Part shown: in pieces, positions 12,627 through 20,683 of the stretch | How positions within the stretch are numbered: position 1 is the stretch's first letter | Layout: each line of letters starts with the position of its first letter | From: a virus | DNA: 33,755 bases | Virus record (IMG/VR): IMGVR_UViG_3300021956_000008 | Location: 1 to 33,755 of that record | Reading direction: 5' to 3' (one strand) | Notes under the pieces: generated by a model | Databases searched by the model: none | What the model saw: the letters and a program-made list of their open reading frames with translations, nothing else | What the model was told of the DNA's origin: nothing | Program-made: the position numbers and the translations under genes

Positions 12627-12794
12627 TTATTTTGTTTTTTTGTTATAATATCTAATAGCGAATAAACCTGCTACAATGCTTACTATACTTGCAGCCAAAG
12701 TGAAATAAGGTTGAATACTTGTAATACTTATATACGCACCAAAAGTAGATATTGTTACCAATAATTTCCCTAAAACAGTATTATTGTTTTCCAT
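12627..12794 (-). CDS. Second small membrane protein of the lysis cassette (55 aa)
   Basis: A 55-codon ORF with two hydrophobic segments at about 8-27 (LGKLLVTISTFGAYISITSI) and 30-48 (YFTLAASIVSIVAGLFAIR), ending in a basic tail YYNKKTK. It starts 3 nt after the upstream gene's stop and ends 4 nt before the holin-like gene's start. A second holin or antiholin is the likely role. It is small but well packed into the operon. Confidence 0.65.
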   Translation of the reverse strand: MENNNTVLGKLLVTISTFGAYISITSIQPYFTLAASIVSIVAGLFAIRYYNKKTK

Positions 12795-12797
12795 AAA

Positions 12798-13025
12798 TTA
12801 TTTATTCACATTTTTTAAAAATTCATTAATAGCATTATCTCTTTGCTGGTCAACTTCATAACCTGTTTGAGAGTTATTACTTATTACAACAATATCTTTT
12901 GAGAATGGTGGAATTAAATCACTACCCACTTGTTTAAGTCCAATAGTAATTGTACAACTATAATCGCCATCTATATTTGTTTCACTTTCTTTGCCATAAT
13001 CTACAGCTGTAATTTCGAATTGCAT
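12798..13025 (-). CDS. Hypothetical protein (75 aa)
   Basis: A 75-aa, beta-rich, acidic protein (QFEITAVDYGKESETNIDG...CTITIGLKQVG...) with a short C-terminal helix (QQRDNAINEFLKNV). It lies between the fibre-like gene and the membrane proteins. It may be a small structural or fibre-associated protein; no family recognised. Confidence 0.6.
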   Translation of the reverse strand: MQFEITAVDYGKESETNIDGDYSCTITIGLKQVGSDLIPPFSKDIVVISNNSQTGYEVDQQRDNAINEFLKNVNK

Positions 13026-13043
13026 ATTTTTATTTTTTTTAGG

Positions 13044-14798
13044 TTATTGAATTAAACACCAATCAAATGCTACTGTACCTGTTAAGCCACTTAAAAATGT
13101 TACTGTAAATGTTGTTGTTGTCTTACTTGTAACATAAAATAATGCAGCCGTTAAAGAATTTGTTGGAGTTACTATTACTTTATATGTTGAATTAGGTTGA
13201 GTTCCGCCAAAGGTTACAGTAAATGATGTTGTTGCTGTACCTGTTGCACTATAACTTCCATTAAGTCCTTTATTAACTTTTTGCCTGGTACTATTAGCAC
13301 TTACATATAAATCGCTACCATCGTATTCTATTGCACCATTTTCAACTGTTGTTAAGTTAGTACCGCTTGTTAATTTAATAGGTGCTGTACTAGCACTTGC
13401 TGTACCTGCTTTAATATGCAAGTAAGCTGTTGCTGCCGTTGATATATTGCCAACATATAAGTTGTTAGCAACATTAGTAGTAGCATCATTTACCCTAAAT
13501 CTTGAAGTACTATTTGTAACAAAATCGTGATAAAAACCACCACCACTACCTGAAGTATAAGTAGCACCATTGCCAGTGTTATATGTTAATCTAAATCCAC
13601 TTGTAGGTAAATTAGAGCTAAATGTTGTAGCACCTATAATCAATCCTGTATTATTAGTAACTCCAACTTGTAACCATCTATTTGTTCTTAACTCCAAATC
13701 AGCTACTCCAGTAAATGCACCACGATTATATGTATTGCTTATATCAACACCTACTAAAACATCGTTATTAGCTGCTGCCGTTAAAGTATGATTAAAATAT
13801 GTCCCCCTTGCTATTGCACCACTTGCAGTTTGCGAACTTTGAAAAGTATTAGTCCCAGTAAGAGTATTATTGCTTGATAACCTTGCAAATTTGTTTCCTA
13901 ATGTAGCACTATCAACTAATAATGTCCCTGTACTTGTAATAGTACCACCACTTAATCCATATCCAGTTGCAACACTTGTAACAGTTCCGCTACCCTTTGC
14001 ATCAATTCTACTACTCAAACTTGCTGTATCTACTTTGCGTAAATATTTACTCAACATAGTTGATGTATCGCTTATATTTACTTTTAAAGATAAATTACTA
14101 ATAGTAGCATAAGTTGCACTTGCCGTTGATGAACGTAAGTAAGGACTTAACATTGTTGCAGTATCGCTTATATTTACTTTACTTGCTAAATCTGCATTAT
14201 CAGCAAGTGTATAGCTTTTATCTTGAAAAGTATATATTCTATTTGCAGTTTGTGGAGTAGCTAAAGTACTATAATAATTGCCGTCATTTTTCCACTTTAA
14301 ATAACCACTACTATTTGCAAATAACGATGTACTTTGCCCTGTTGCAGTGGCATCGCTACTTTGATGTTTCAAATGCAAATGCCCATTGCCATTTACACCA
14401 GTTATATTAATACTCGTTGCATTAAGTTGCGGTACTGTAATATCTATTGTAGTAGTTGCACCATTAGTCGTAACATCTTGTAAATCCAACGCTAAAGTAT
14501 TTGCATTAATAGCACTATCAACATAAGTTTTTCGAGCGTATTTGCTTAGCATTGCAGCAGTATCACTTGTATTTAAACCACCAACAATATTCCATTTAGA
14601 ATTATTATAAGCATACAATGTACTGCCTATTTGTGCAACGCCTAATTTATTTCGAGTAGTATCTTTTGGCAGCATTAAACTGCTATCGAATTTGCCACGT
14701 TTCCATTGCCAACCATAATCCTTACTGATAAAATACTTTGTTGTATCTTGCCCAAAAGCTACACCACATAAAAGCAATATAGTTGCTATAATTCTCAT
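13044..14798 (-). CDS. Fibre-like surface protein with an N-terminal signal peptide (584 aa)
   Basis: Residues 1-17 (MRIIATILLLCGVAFGQ) form a Sec-type signal peptide. The rest is Thr/Ser/Asn/Gly-rich and strand-rich like phage tail fibres. A motif SDTaxMLSkY is repeated at 78-87, 211-220 and 243-252. A GSGTVTSVATGYGLSGG segment follows and a beta-rich C-terminus ends DWCLIQ. It is likely a receptor-binding fibre or neck appendage. A signal peptide on a virion protein is odd, because assembly is cytoplasmic, so export or a cell-surface role must be considered. It overlaps the upstream gene by 4 nt. Confidence 0.65.
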   Translation of the reverse strand: MRIIATILLLCGVAFGQDTTKYFISKDYGWQWKRGKFDSSLMLPKDTTRNKLGVAQIGSTLYAYNNSKWNIVGGLNTSDTAAMLSKYARKTYVDSAINANTLALDLQDVTTNGATTTIDITVPQLNATSINITGVNGNGHLHLKHQSSDATATGQSTSLFANSSGYLKWKNDGNYYSTLATPQTANRIYTFQDKSYTLADNADLASKVNISDTATMLSPYLRSSTASATYATISNLSLKVNISDTSTMLSKYLRKVDTASLSSRIDAKGSGTVTSVATGYGLSGGTITSTGTLLVDSATLGNKFARLSSNNTLTGTNTFQSSQTASGAIARGTYFNHTLTAAANNDVLVGVDISNTYNRGAFTGVADLELRTNRWLQVGVTNNTGLIIGATTFSSNLPTSGFRLTYNTGNGATYTSGSGGGFYHDFVTNSTSRFRVNDATTNVANNLYVGNISTAATAYLHIKAGTASASTAPIKLTSGTNLTTVENGAIEYDGSDLYVSANSTRQKVNKGLNGSYSATGTATTSFTVTFGGTQPNSTYKVIVTPTNSLTAALFYVTSKTTTTFTVTFLSGLTGTVAFDWCLIQ

Positions 14799-15523
14799 AT
14801 AATATTTCGTGTTAAAATTTGTATTACTTGCTCATTCTCCAAATCATAAGTAAATGTAAATTGACCAGTTGAACTGTTGTAAGTATATTGTGTATCTTCA
14901 AGTAATTTATCCCCTTGAAATACCATTAATATTTGCCTATTCTTTAAGCTACCAATAGTAATAGTATTCCCTTCAGTTCCATTTGCTTTATATAAATAAT
15001 TTCCTACATATTTTGCATCGTACCAATATGGCACTCCTATTGAACTTTGTGGACTTTCAAATGTAATTCCTGTTGCTGGTACCTGGCATCTATTATTTGC
15101 AAACAATGTTTTTACCGCAATGTCAACTTGCACTCCAACACATACATCATTCATATCGTATGTTTTAATTTGCAAGTTATAGTTTACATCTGTTTGCCAA
15201 TCTTTACTATAACCGCTATAATTAACCATAGCAATATAATCTTGTGCGATGCTTGTTAAATCGCTCTTTAATTCCCACTCATTTTGTAAAGCCTTATCAC
15301 TTACATTTAGTAAATCTAAAAAATATACTTTGAAATTAAATGTAGTTTTCTTTTCGCTAGTGCTTACTTGCCCTGCATCTACATTGACATAACACAAAGG
15401 ATATTCAACATCTTTATAACTCAATAAGTCTGCAACATCGCCAACAAAAAAACTCTTAATTTGTTTGTGGCTTAATGCTAGCGTTTCCAGCCTTTGTATT
15501 ATTTGATTGAGTGTTAATGTCAT
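14795..15523 (-). CDS. Probable tail terminator or neck protein (242 aa)
   Basis: A 242-aa protein. The first 120 residues (LNQIIQRLETLALSH..., YPLCYVNVDAG, FNFKVYFLDLLNV, ...YIAMVNYSGY) resemble small tail-terminator or head-tail completion proteins of siphophages. The C-terminal part adds a strand-rich domain ending QFTFTYDLENEQVIQIL. It lies between the adaptor and fibre genes in the neck module. The role is inferred from position and general resemblance. Confidence 0.5.
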   Translation of the reverse strand: MTLTLNQIIQRLETLALSHKQIKSFFVGDVADLLSYKDVEYPLCYVNVDAGQVSTSEKKTTFNFKVYFLDLLNVSDKALQNEWELKSDLTSIAQDYIAMVNYSGYSKDWQTDVNYNLQIKTYDMNDVCVGVQVDIAVKTLFANNRCQVPATGITFESPQSSIGVPYWYDAKYVGNYLYKANGTEGNTITIGSLKNRQILMVFQGDKLLEDTQYTYNSSTGQFTFTYDLENEQVIQILTRNII

Positions 15524-15564
15524 TTTGCTTTGCTAAAAATAATTTTAGTTTTTTGATGTTTTTT

Positions 15565-16134
15565 TTACTTTCCGATTTGCTCATATTGACCTGTAAAAAT
15601 ATTTATTAATGATTTTGTTTCGCCTAATGCAATTGGTAAAGTATATGTTTGTTGTGTAGGCACTAAAACATCTACACCAGCAACAAAACTCATATACTCA
15701 GGAAATTTAGATGCTGCATTTTGTATTAAATACCTTCTACAAGCATCTGCGTAATGTTCGGCCCTACTTTGGTGTTTATCTTTTATTGCAAGCGTTTCTA
15801 ACTTAGAAGATTGATTACTTGCATCATCTTTTAAAGCACTTACACCTTTATTCCAAATTTGGTAATTAATGCTTTCAGCAATGCTACTCATTACATAATG
15901 GCATACACAATCAATAACATATTCATCAACTAAATTTTTATAATCTCCAGTTAATGTATTGTTAGCAATATCAGTCAATATTTTATTAAATAATGTACTA
16001 CCTAATAATGGTTTCAAATAAATGTTTTGCACATCTTTTATTTCAGGATAAATAAGTTTGTCATCAATATTATCATGCAAACTCATTCTTTCCTTAACAA
16101 CACTAGGTAAAATGATATATGTTATAGTTGCCAT
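15565..16134 (-). CDS. Probable head-tail adaptor (189 aa)
   Basis: A 189-aa, mostly helical protein with IYPEIKDVQNIYLKPLLGSTLF and LVDEYVIDCVCHYVMSSIAESINYQIWNKGV. This is a type found next to portals in Bacteroidota phages and similar in layout to gp6-like connectors (helical bundle, membrane-free). It abuts the portal stop codon by one base. It would sit under the portal ring. No catalytic motif. Confidence 0.55.
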   Translation of the reverse strand: MATITYIILPSVVKERMSLHDNIDDKLIYPEIKDVQNIYLKPLLGSTLFNKILTDIANNTLTGDYKNLVDEYVIDCVCHYVMSSIAESINYQIWNKGVSALKDDASNQSSKLETLAIKDKHQSRAEHYADACRRYLIQNAASKFPEYMSFVAGVDVLVPTQQTYTLPIALGETKSLINIFTGQYEQIGK

Positions 16135-17930
16135 TATTTTGTTTTTTCAATTACTGTATTTCTACGCCATTCATGCCTGCATTGTGGGTCTGCTTTTCCA
16201 TCGTGAAACCAAAAGCCACCATTTCTTTTAAACACGCTATAACCTAATCGCTCACTCAATTGCTGTATCTCTTGCCTGGTCCAAAACTTATTTGCCATTA
16301 CCATTGCTTTACAGAAAGGACGTGTAGTAGGTATAATGCTATTGCCACTTGCTTCAGGTCTTTTCTCATAACTGTACATTATTTTTACATTTGGCAAAAC
16401 ATTATCAGGCTTAATAGCTTTTTTAATTTTATCCCAAATTGTAGTGAGAATACCAAACTTATCATCTAACTCATTCGGTGGGCAACTTACACTTTCTATT
16501 ACTTCAAAATCACTTGCATTTGCTCCGCAACTCATAAACATTTCAGCGACTTCATTTTCACTAAATTGCAATTGAGTATTGAACTTTGTAGCATCGTTTG
16601 TTTGTGGGTCGTCATCAATTCCTAAGTAAGCATTTACATCTTCATCGCTAAAACCAAACCCATTTTTAAGCCTAATTGCTGCTTGTTCTTTTGTTAGTTT
16701 ACCTTGAGTAAATTGCCTTACTATTCTACTAATTTCTTGGCTTTGTCTTCCTGTTAAATTTGTTAAAGTATTATTTACGTTTACAGCTTGTTGTTGTGTA
16801 GTAGTTGGCGTTTGTTCAACTGGATATTTTGTAGTATCAATACCTAATTTTTCAAATACATACTCTTTTGGCAATATATCTTTGAAATCAACAATATTTA
16901 ATTCAACACCTACTGGCTCAATTGGAATCAATTTTAATTCAACACCAAATAAATATTTTACAAAATTTTCGATATTTTGCTGCTTTGCATTTGCATAAGT
17001 ATTTTTGAAAATATCGAAAGCAATTTTTAACTCAGTTGAATTACCTAGTTTACCTTCTTGCTGAATACCAAATAATAAAGGGTGTGTAATATTATGACCA
17101 CTAAAAATATTGTTTGTAATAAGATTGTCAATAGCAGTAAAATCTTCTTTAGTTAAATCACTCGCTCCCAAATCGTCAATAGTAGGCTTTCTATTTGGGT
17201 CGTCATTGTGTCCTATAATAAACTTTTTACCTTCAGCTCCACTATATACATTTCCAAATCTTTCTTCAATAACATTTTTTGCTGTATCATCAAGTTTTCC
17301 ATTGTAAAAGTTTATAAATTTAGTAGGAGAAAAACCAGCTTTTGCGTTGGTTAAAGTTGCTTTGCTTATTTCAATATCTGCTTCAATGTAATTGCAGCAA
17401 CTAACCCAGGAAGGCAAAGCGTATGTTTTATTCCCACTCCTATACTCTTTATAATAAAGTATTGATGGAACTTTTACATTTTTATTATATACCCTATACT
17501 CAGTTATTTTATTTTCATAAGGCTTATTAAAATCTTTGCAATAGTAAAATCTTGTATTATCTTCATTACTTCTTACATTGCAATATTCCATTTTGTAATA
17601 CTTCCAGCCACCGCCAAAAGTTGGTAAACATTCAATATAACAACCGCCAAATAATTCTACATCTTGGTTAAATCCTTTTATAAACTCATTAAGGTTTTGT
17701 TTATCATTTGGCTGTATAGTATTATCTTCAAACCCATTACCGAAAATATAAACTCCTTTACCATTAATGATAGCATTATTTTTACCACTCTTATTAAATA
17801 AAGTTAAAATATAATTTGGATAATCATTTTTTTCTCCAAACTTAATATAACCTTGCGTATAATCTTTATTTTGTGTAGGTATTTGGCTATCCGAAAATGC
17901 CATATTTATTATGTTCAATTTATCCTGCAT
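16134..17930 (-). CDS. Portal protein with MuF-like C-terminal extension (598 aa)
   Basis: Residues about 20-370 look like a siphophage portal: YIKFGEKNDYPNYILTLFNK, INGKGVYIFGNGF, then a long helical stem region (FTAIDNLITNNIFSGHNITHPLLFGIQ). The portal forms the 12-fold DNA channel at the capsid vertex. Residues about 530-598 carry RPFC (537-540) and CRHEW (584-588), the Cys/His signature of phage Mu F-like minor head proteins, so portal and head-morphogenesis functions appear fused. A Gln/Thr linker (about 370-395) joins the two parts. It overlaps the upstream gene by 11 nt. Confidence 0.75.
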   Translation of the reverse strand: MQDKLNIINMAFSDSQIPTQNKDYTQGYIKFGEKNDYPNYILTLFNKSGKNNAIINGKGVYIFGNGFEDNTIQPNDKQNLNEFIKGFNQDVELFGGCYIECLPTFGGGWKYYKMEYCNVRSNEDNTRFYYCKDFNKPYENKITEYRVYNKNVKVPSILYYKEYRSGNKTYALPSWVSCCNYIEADIEISKATLTNAKAGFSPTKFINFYNGKLDDTAKNVIEERFGNVYSGAEGKKFIIGHNDDPNRKPTIDDLGASDLTKEDFTAIDNLITNNIFSGHNITHPLLFGIQQEGKLGNSTELKIAFDIFKNTYANAKQQNIENFVKYLFGVELKLIPIEPVGVELNIVDFKDILPKEYVFEKLGIDTTKYPVEQTPTTTQQQAVNVNNTLTNLTGRQSQEISRIVRQFTQGKLTKEQAAIRLKNGFGFSDEDVNAYLGIDDDPQTNDATKFNTQLQFSENEVAEMFMSCGANASDFEVIESVSCPPNELDDKFGILTTIWDKIKKAIKPDNVLPNVKIMYSYEKRPEASGNSIIPTTRPFCKAMVMANKFWTRQEIQQLSERLGYSVFKRNGGFWFHDGKADPQCRHEWRRNTVIEKTK

Positions 17931-18300
17931 AGCCTTTTATTGTTGTTGTAGGCTCATAGCCTTGTTTAGTTAAATTGCTAGTATCACTCAATAACATTTT
18001 ACCACATTCAAGTAAATTTGTATTTGTAATAGCAACTGCTTCAATATCTTCTTCCCAAACTTCATAAGTCCATTGCCCTTTTGTTTTACTATCAAATAAA
18101 TCTGTGCAATCGATTGCAAATATATTACATCTTTCTTTGTAGCTACTTAAATCATCATCATTTGTTTTTGTTATAGTTACTTTCTCTTTAGTAGTAACAT
18201 TTTCAAATACAAACCAATAAGCAGAAGTTTGTAATTTGCATTTTTCTGTTAATGTAACTACAAACTCTAACTCAGTATTATTTTTATCGAAATTAAGCAT
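17920..18300 (-). CDS. Structural-region hypothetical protein (126 aa)
   Basis: The ATG at 18300 is chosen; the open frame upstream of it is a terminator hairpin. The 126-aa beta-rich protein (LEFVVTLTEKCKLQTSAYWFVFEN..., GQWTYEVWEE) ends with NLTKQGYEPTTTIKGY. It lies between the presumed tail tube gene and the portal, and is of a type common in Bacteroidota phages but with no assigned role that I know. A small tail or head-surface protein is likely. Confidence 0.6.
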   Translation of the reverse strand: MLNFDKNNTELEFVVTLTEKCKLQTSAYWFVFENVTTKEKVTITKTNDDDLSSYKERCNIFAIDCTDLFDSKTKGQWTYEVWEEDIEAVAITNTNLLECGKMLLSDTSNLTKQGYEPTTTIKGYAG

Positions 18301-18302
18301 AC

Positions 18303-18338
18303 AAAAAAAGCGGTGCGGTAAATTACACCACACCGCTT
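18303..18338 (-). terminator. Intrinsic terminator after the presumed tail tube gene
   Basis: On the minus strand AAGCGGTG pairs with CACCGCTT (18331-18338 with 18308-18315), extended inward by a GGT/ACC pairing past one mismatch, followed by a run of seven T. It lies 22 nt after the 18360 stop and directly before the ATG at 18300, so it can lower expression of the genes downstream of the tube gene. Confidence 0.8.
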
Positions 18339-18359
18339 GTTAATTAACTGAAATATATA

Positions 18360-18869
18360 TTAAGCAAAATAAGTTCCAATAGTACCGCTATCCGCATAAG
18401 GTGCTAAGTCAAACTCATTACCACCAAATACTAATTCATATCCATTTCTATCGCCATATTTAACGCCTGTTTTAGCAACGCTTGGCTCAAGCATTAGTCC
18501 ATTTGCATAACCATAAACAACATAATTACCGTTGTTATCTTTTACTGCAATTACTAATCTATTTTTACCTAATAAAAGCAATTCATTTCTTACTGAAACT
18601 GTTTGCTTATTGATAGGGAATTTTACAGTTTGCTTTACAAATGATGTTCCATTCTCTCTACTGGTAGTAATATCTTCTTGAGTATCCGCAGTTTCTACAA
18701 CTACTTCATACTTTCTAAAAACTTTACTTACAGTTAATTCGATAGATGCTAAACCATTTGTGATTGACTTATCGCTGACATTACTAAATTCAGTTACCCA
18801 AACTTCGCTAATACCACCGACTGAATCTCTACAATCTAAACTATATCCTTGTGTTAATGCACACGCCAT
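18360..18869 (-). CDS. Probable major tail tube protein (169 aa)
   Basis: A 169-aa beta-rich protein. The start ACALTQGYSLDCRDSVGGI is highly characteristic of a conserved Bacteroidota phage structural family. Length, position directly after the capsid gene and flanking by its own hairpins (which suggest high, separate expression) fit a tail tube subunit. A capsid decoration protein is the alternative. It ends DLAPYADSGTIGTYFA. Confidence 0.55.
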   Translation of the reverse strand: MACALTQGYSLDCRDSVGGISEVWVTEFSNVSDKSITNGLASIELTVSKVFRKYEVVVETADTQEDITTSRENGTSFVKQTVKFPINKQTVSVRNELLLLGKNRLVIAVKDNNGNYVVYGYANGLMLEPSVAKTGVKYGDRNGYELVFGGNEFDLAPYADSGTIGTYFA

Positions 18870-18883
18870 TTTTTATATTTTAA

Positions 18884-18900
18884 GGGGGTGTTACCACCCC
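18884..18900 (-). terminator. Hairpin after the major capsid gene
   Basis: On the minus strand GGGGTG, loop GTAA (a GNRA tetraloop), CACCCC forms a 6-bp GC-rich hairpin 16 nt after the capsid stop. The following sequence is A/T-rich but lacks a clean T-run, so it may stabilise or process the capsid message rather than end it. Confidence 0.55.
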
Positions 18901-18915
18901 ATAAGTTATTTAATA

Positions 18916-19962
18916 TTAACCACCGTATAATGTGATATATTTTTGATTAACAACCCATGTAGTCATAGCTTGTGTATTTTTAATATATCTTTGCATAGCA
19001 CCATTTGCAACTTGACCTATTTGTAAAGTACTCATATCTCCTTTCAAATCCATTAATACTTTTAAATATGAAGGCAAAGTCAAAATCATAAAATTAGATG
19101 CTATTGGGTGAAAACTAATCTCAACTCCATTATAACTAATTTTCTCATTTTCTCCACTACCTTCAACTAAGAAATTAATTTGTTGTGCTGCTCCAACTGC
19201 ATTATTTGCTACTTTAATTAATTTTCTATGTGATAAAGGAGCAAATATCATAGGGCTTTCTCCTGCAAAACCATCTAATACTTTATTGTCAGCACCAGCA
19301 TATAATTTACCATATTCAGTAGCAATATTTGAACTTGTAATAGTTGTACCAGTAACTTTAATATAATCTCCTAATCCTGCACCTGGTGTAGTTTTACTTT
19401 GAGAATTATTATATAAAGTTGTTACAATCAAGCTATCAAATAAAGTTGTAGGCATTGCAGCTACTGCTGTTTGTGCTGCTGCTGTAATTGAGCCTTGACC
19501 TGCACCTGGAGTTAAAGCTGCAATAGCTGTTTTAGTTGCACTTGTTGCACCATTCCAAATTTTACTCTCTAAATCAGCACCGATAGCTGGAGTTATTTGG
19601 ATTAATACTTTTTTATCGAACTCATCACTTACAACATTGTAAGCACCTGCTTTCATTGATTTTTCAAAACGAGTACCTTTTAAAACATTGTCATTAATTA
19701 TATCTTCATAATTAAACGCCACTAAAGATACTGGAGTTTTTTGAACTCCTAAAGCAATATTACCTGTAGCCGTAACTTGTCCAGTATTTAAAGCTGTCAT
19801 TGTTACATCTACTTTACTTTCATATACATCAGTTCCGCTTTTATGACCTTCTTGTATATCAATAATAGCTTCTCTAAATGTTTTAGAATCTTGATATAAC
19901 TCTTGCTGAATACGCTCTAATTCGGTATAATTCCTGGTAGTACCAGTATAATTTATAGCCAT
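18916..19962 (-). CDS. Major capsid protein (348 aa, HK97-like)
   Basis: A 348-aa protein with an N-terminal helical arm (YTELERIQQELYQDSKTFREAI), a central alanine/threonine-rich region typical of the peripheral domain, SPMIFAPLSHRKLIKVANN, and a C-terminal MTTWVVNQKYITLYGG. Its length, its place after the protease and scaffold genes, and its own downstream hairpin all support the capsid call. It forms the icosahedral head shell. No decoration domain seen. Confidence 0.8.
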   Translation of the reverse strand: MAINYTGTTRNYTELERIQQELYQDSKTFREAIIDIQEGHKSGTDVYESKVDVTMTALNTGQVTATGNIALGVQKTPVSLVAFNYEDIINDNVLKGTRFEKSMKAGAYNVVSDEFDKKVLIQITPAIGADLESKIWNGATSATKTAIAALTPGAGQGSITAAAQTAVAAMPTTLFDSLIVTTLYNNSQSKTTPGAGLGDYIKVTGTTITSSNIATEYGKLYAGADNKVLDGFAGESPMIFAPLSHRKLIKVANNAVGAAQQINFLVEGSGENEKISYNGVEISFHPIASNFMILTLPSYLKVLMDLKGDMSTLQIGQVANGAMQRYIKNTQAMTTWVVNQKYITLYGG

Positions 19963-19974
19963 TTTACTTTGTTT

Positions 19975-20148
19975 TTATTTTTTATTATAATGTTTTAAAT
20001 CTTCAACTAACCATGCAATTTGCTCTGCATCTAAATTACCTTCACAATATTTTTCAATAGTCATGTCTTTAGGTATAGATGCTAAAAAATCATCGTAATT
20101 AACTCCTGTGTCAAATGGATTTACAAACCCTATATCTTTTTTTGCCAT
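19975..20148 (-). CDS. Small head-module protein (57 aa)
   Basis: A 57-codon ORF fills the gap between the scaffold and capsid genes: starts AKKDIGFVNPFDTGVNYDDF, ends with a helical, acidic part (IEKYCEGNLDAEQIAWLVEDLKHYNKK). It begins 13 nt after the scaffold stop and ends 12 nt before the capsid ATG. It may be a small head-assembly or capsid-associated protein. No family assigned. Confidence 0.65.
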   Translation of the reverse strand: MAKKDIGFVNPFDTGVNYDDFLASIPKDMTIEKYCEGNLDAEQIAWLVEDLKHYNKK

Positions 20149-20161
20149 TGTTTATAATTGT

Positions 20162-20662
20162 TTATATAATACCCCTACTTTCTAAAACTTTTTTGAAATT
20201 ACCACTATAAATTTCTTGTGGATCATCTTTAGGCACTAAAGTTGTTTGCTCTGCAAATTTTTCTAAAGTTTCAACGATTAACTTATTGGCTTCAGTTTGT
20301 GCTGCAAATTTTCCTTTCAATTCATCTCTTTCCTTCTTCAATTTATCAATTTGAGATTGCATTGCAGCAACTTGTTTTTTCATTTCATCAATAGGCTCGG
20401 TAGCACTTTGTGCAGCAGTTTCAACTTCACTAATCAAACCTTGTGCAATTGTAATCACTGTACCATCTTCTAAAGTATAATTACCATCTGCTAATGGAGC
20501 ACCATTTTGAGTAGCAATACCACCAACTTCCAATTTATCAATAGCGATAACAACCCCATCTTTTGTTTTGTATTCAGTTGTAGTAGTTGCTGGATTAGGT
20601 GCAACTGGTGTAGCTGTATCGTCAGCGAATAACAACTTTTTAATTTGATTAATTATTTCCAT
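20162..20662 (-). CDS. Probable capsid scaffolding protein (166 aa)
   Basis: A 166-aa protein with a long coiled-coil at about 85-140 (EPIDEMKKQVAAMQSQIDKL, then KKERDELKGKFAAQTEANKL) and a short C-terminal region ending FKKVLESRGII. The N-terminal half carries a strand-rich segment (DGVVIAIDKLEVGGIA..., DGNYTLEDGTVI). Position between protease and capsid and the coiled-coil make-up fit a scaffold that guides shell assembly and is removed by the protease. Confidence 0.7.
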   Translation of the reverse strand: MEIINQIKKLLFADDTATPVAPNPATTTTEYKTKDGVVIAIDKLEVGGIATQNGAPLADGNYTLEDGTVITIAQGLISEVETAAQSATEPIDEMKKQVAAMQSQIDKLKKERDELKGKFAAQTEANKLIVETLEKFAEQTTLVPKDDPQEIYSGNFKKVLESRGII

Positions 20663-20683
20663 ATATTTAAGAGATGTATTTTA

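Noticed and set aside
13044-14798. Repeat array or CRISPR-like signal in the fibre gene
   Set aside because: The repeats are degenerate coding repeats in one frame with irregular spacing; there are no identical direct repeats with unique spacers.
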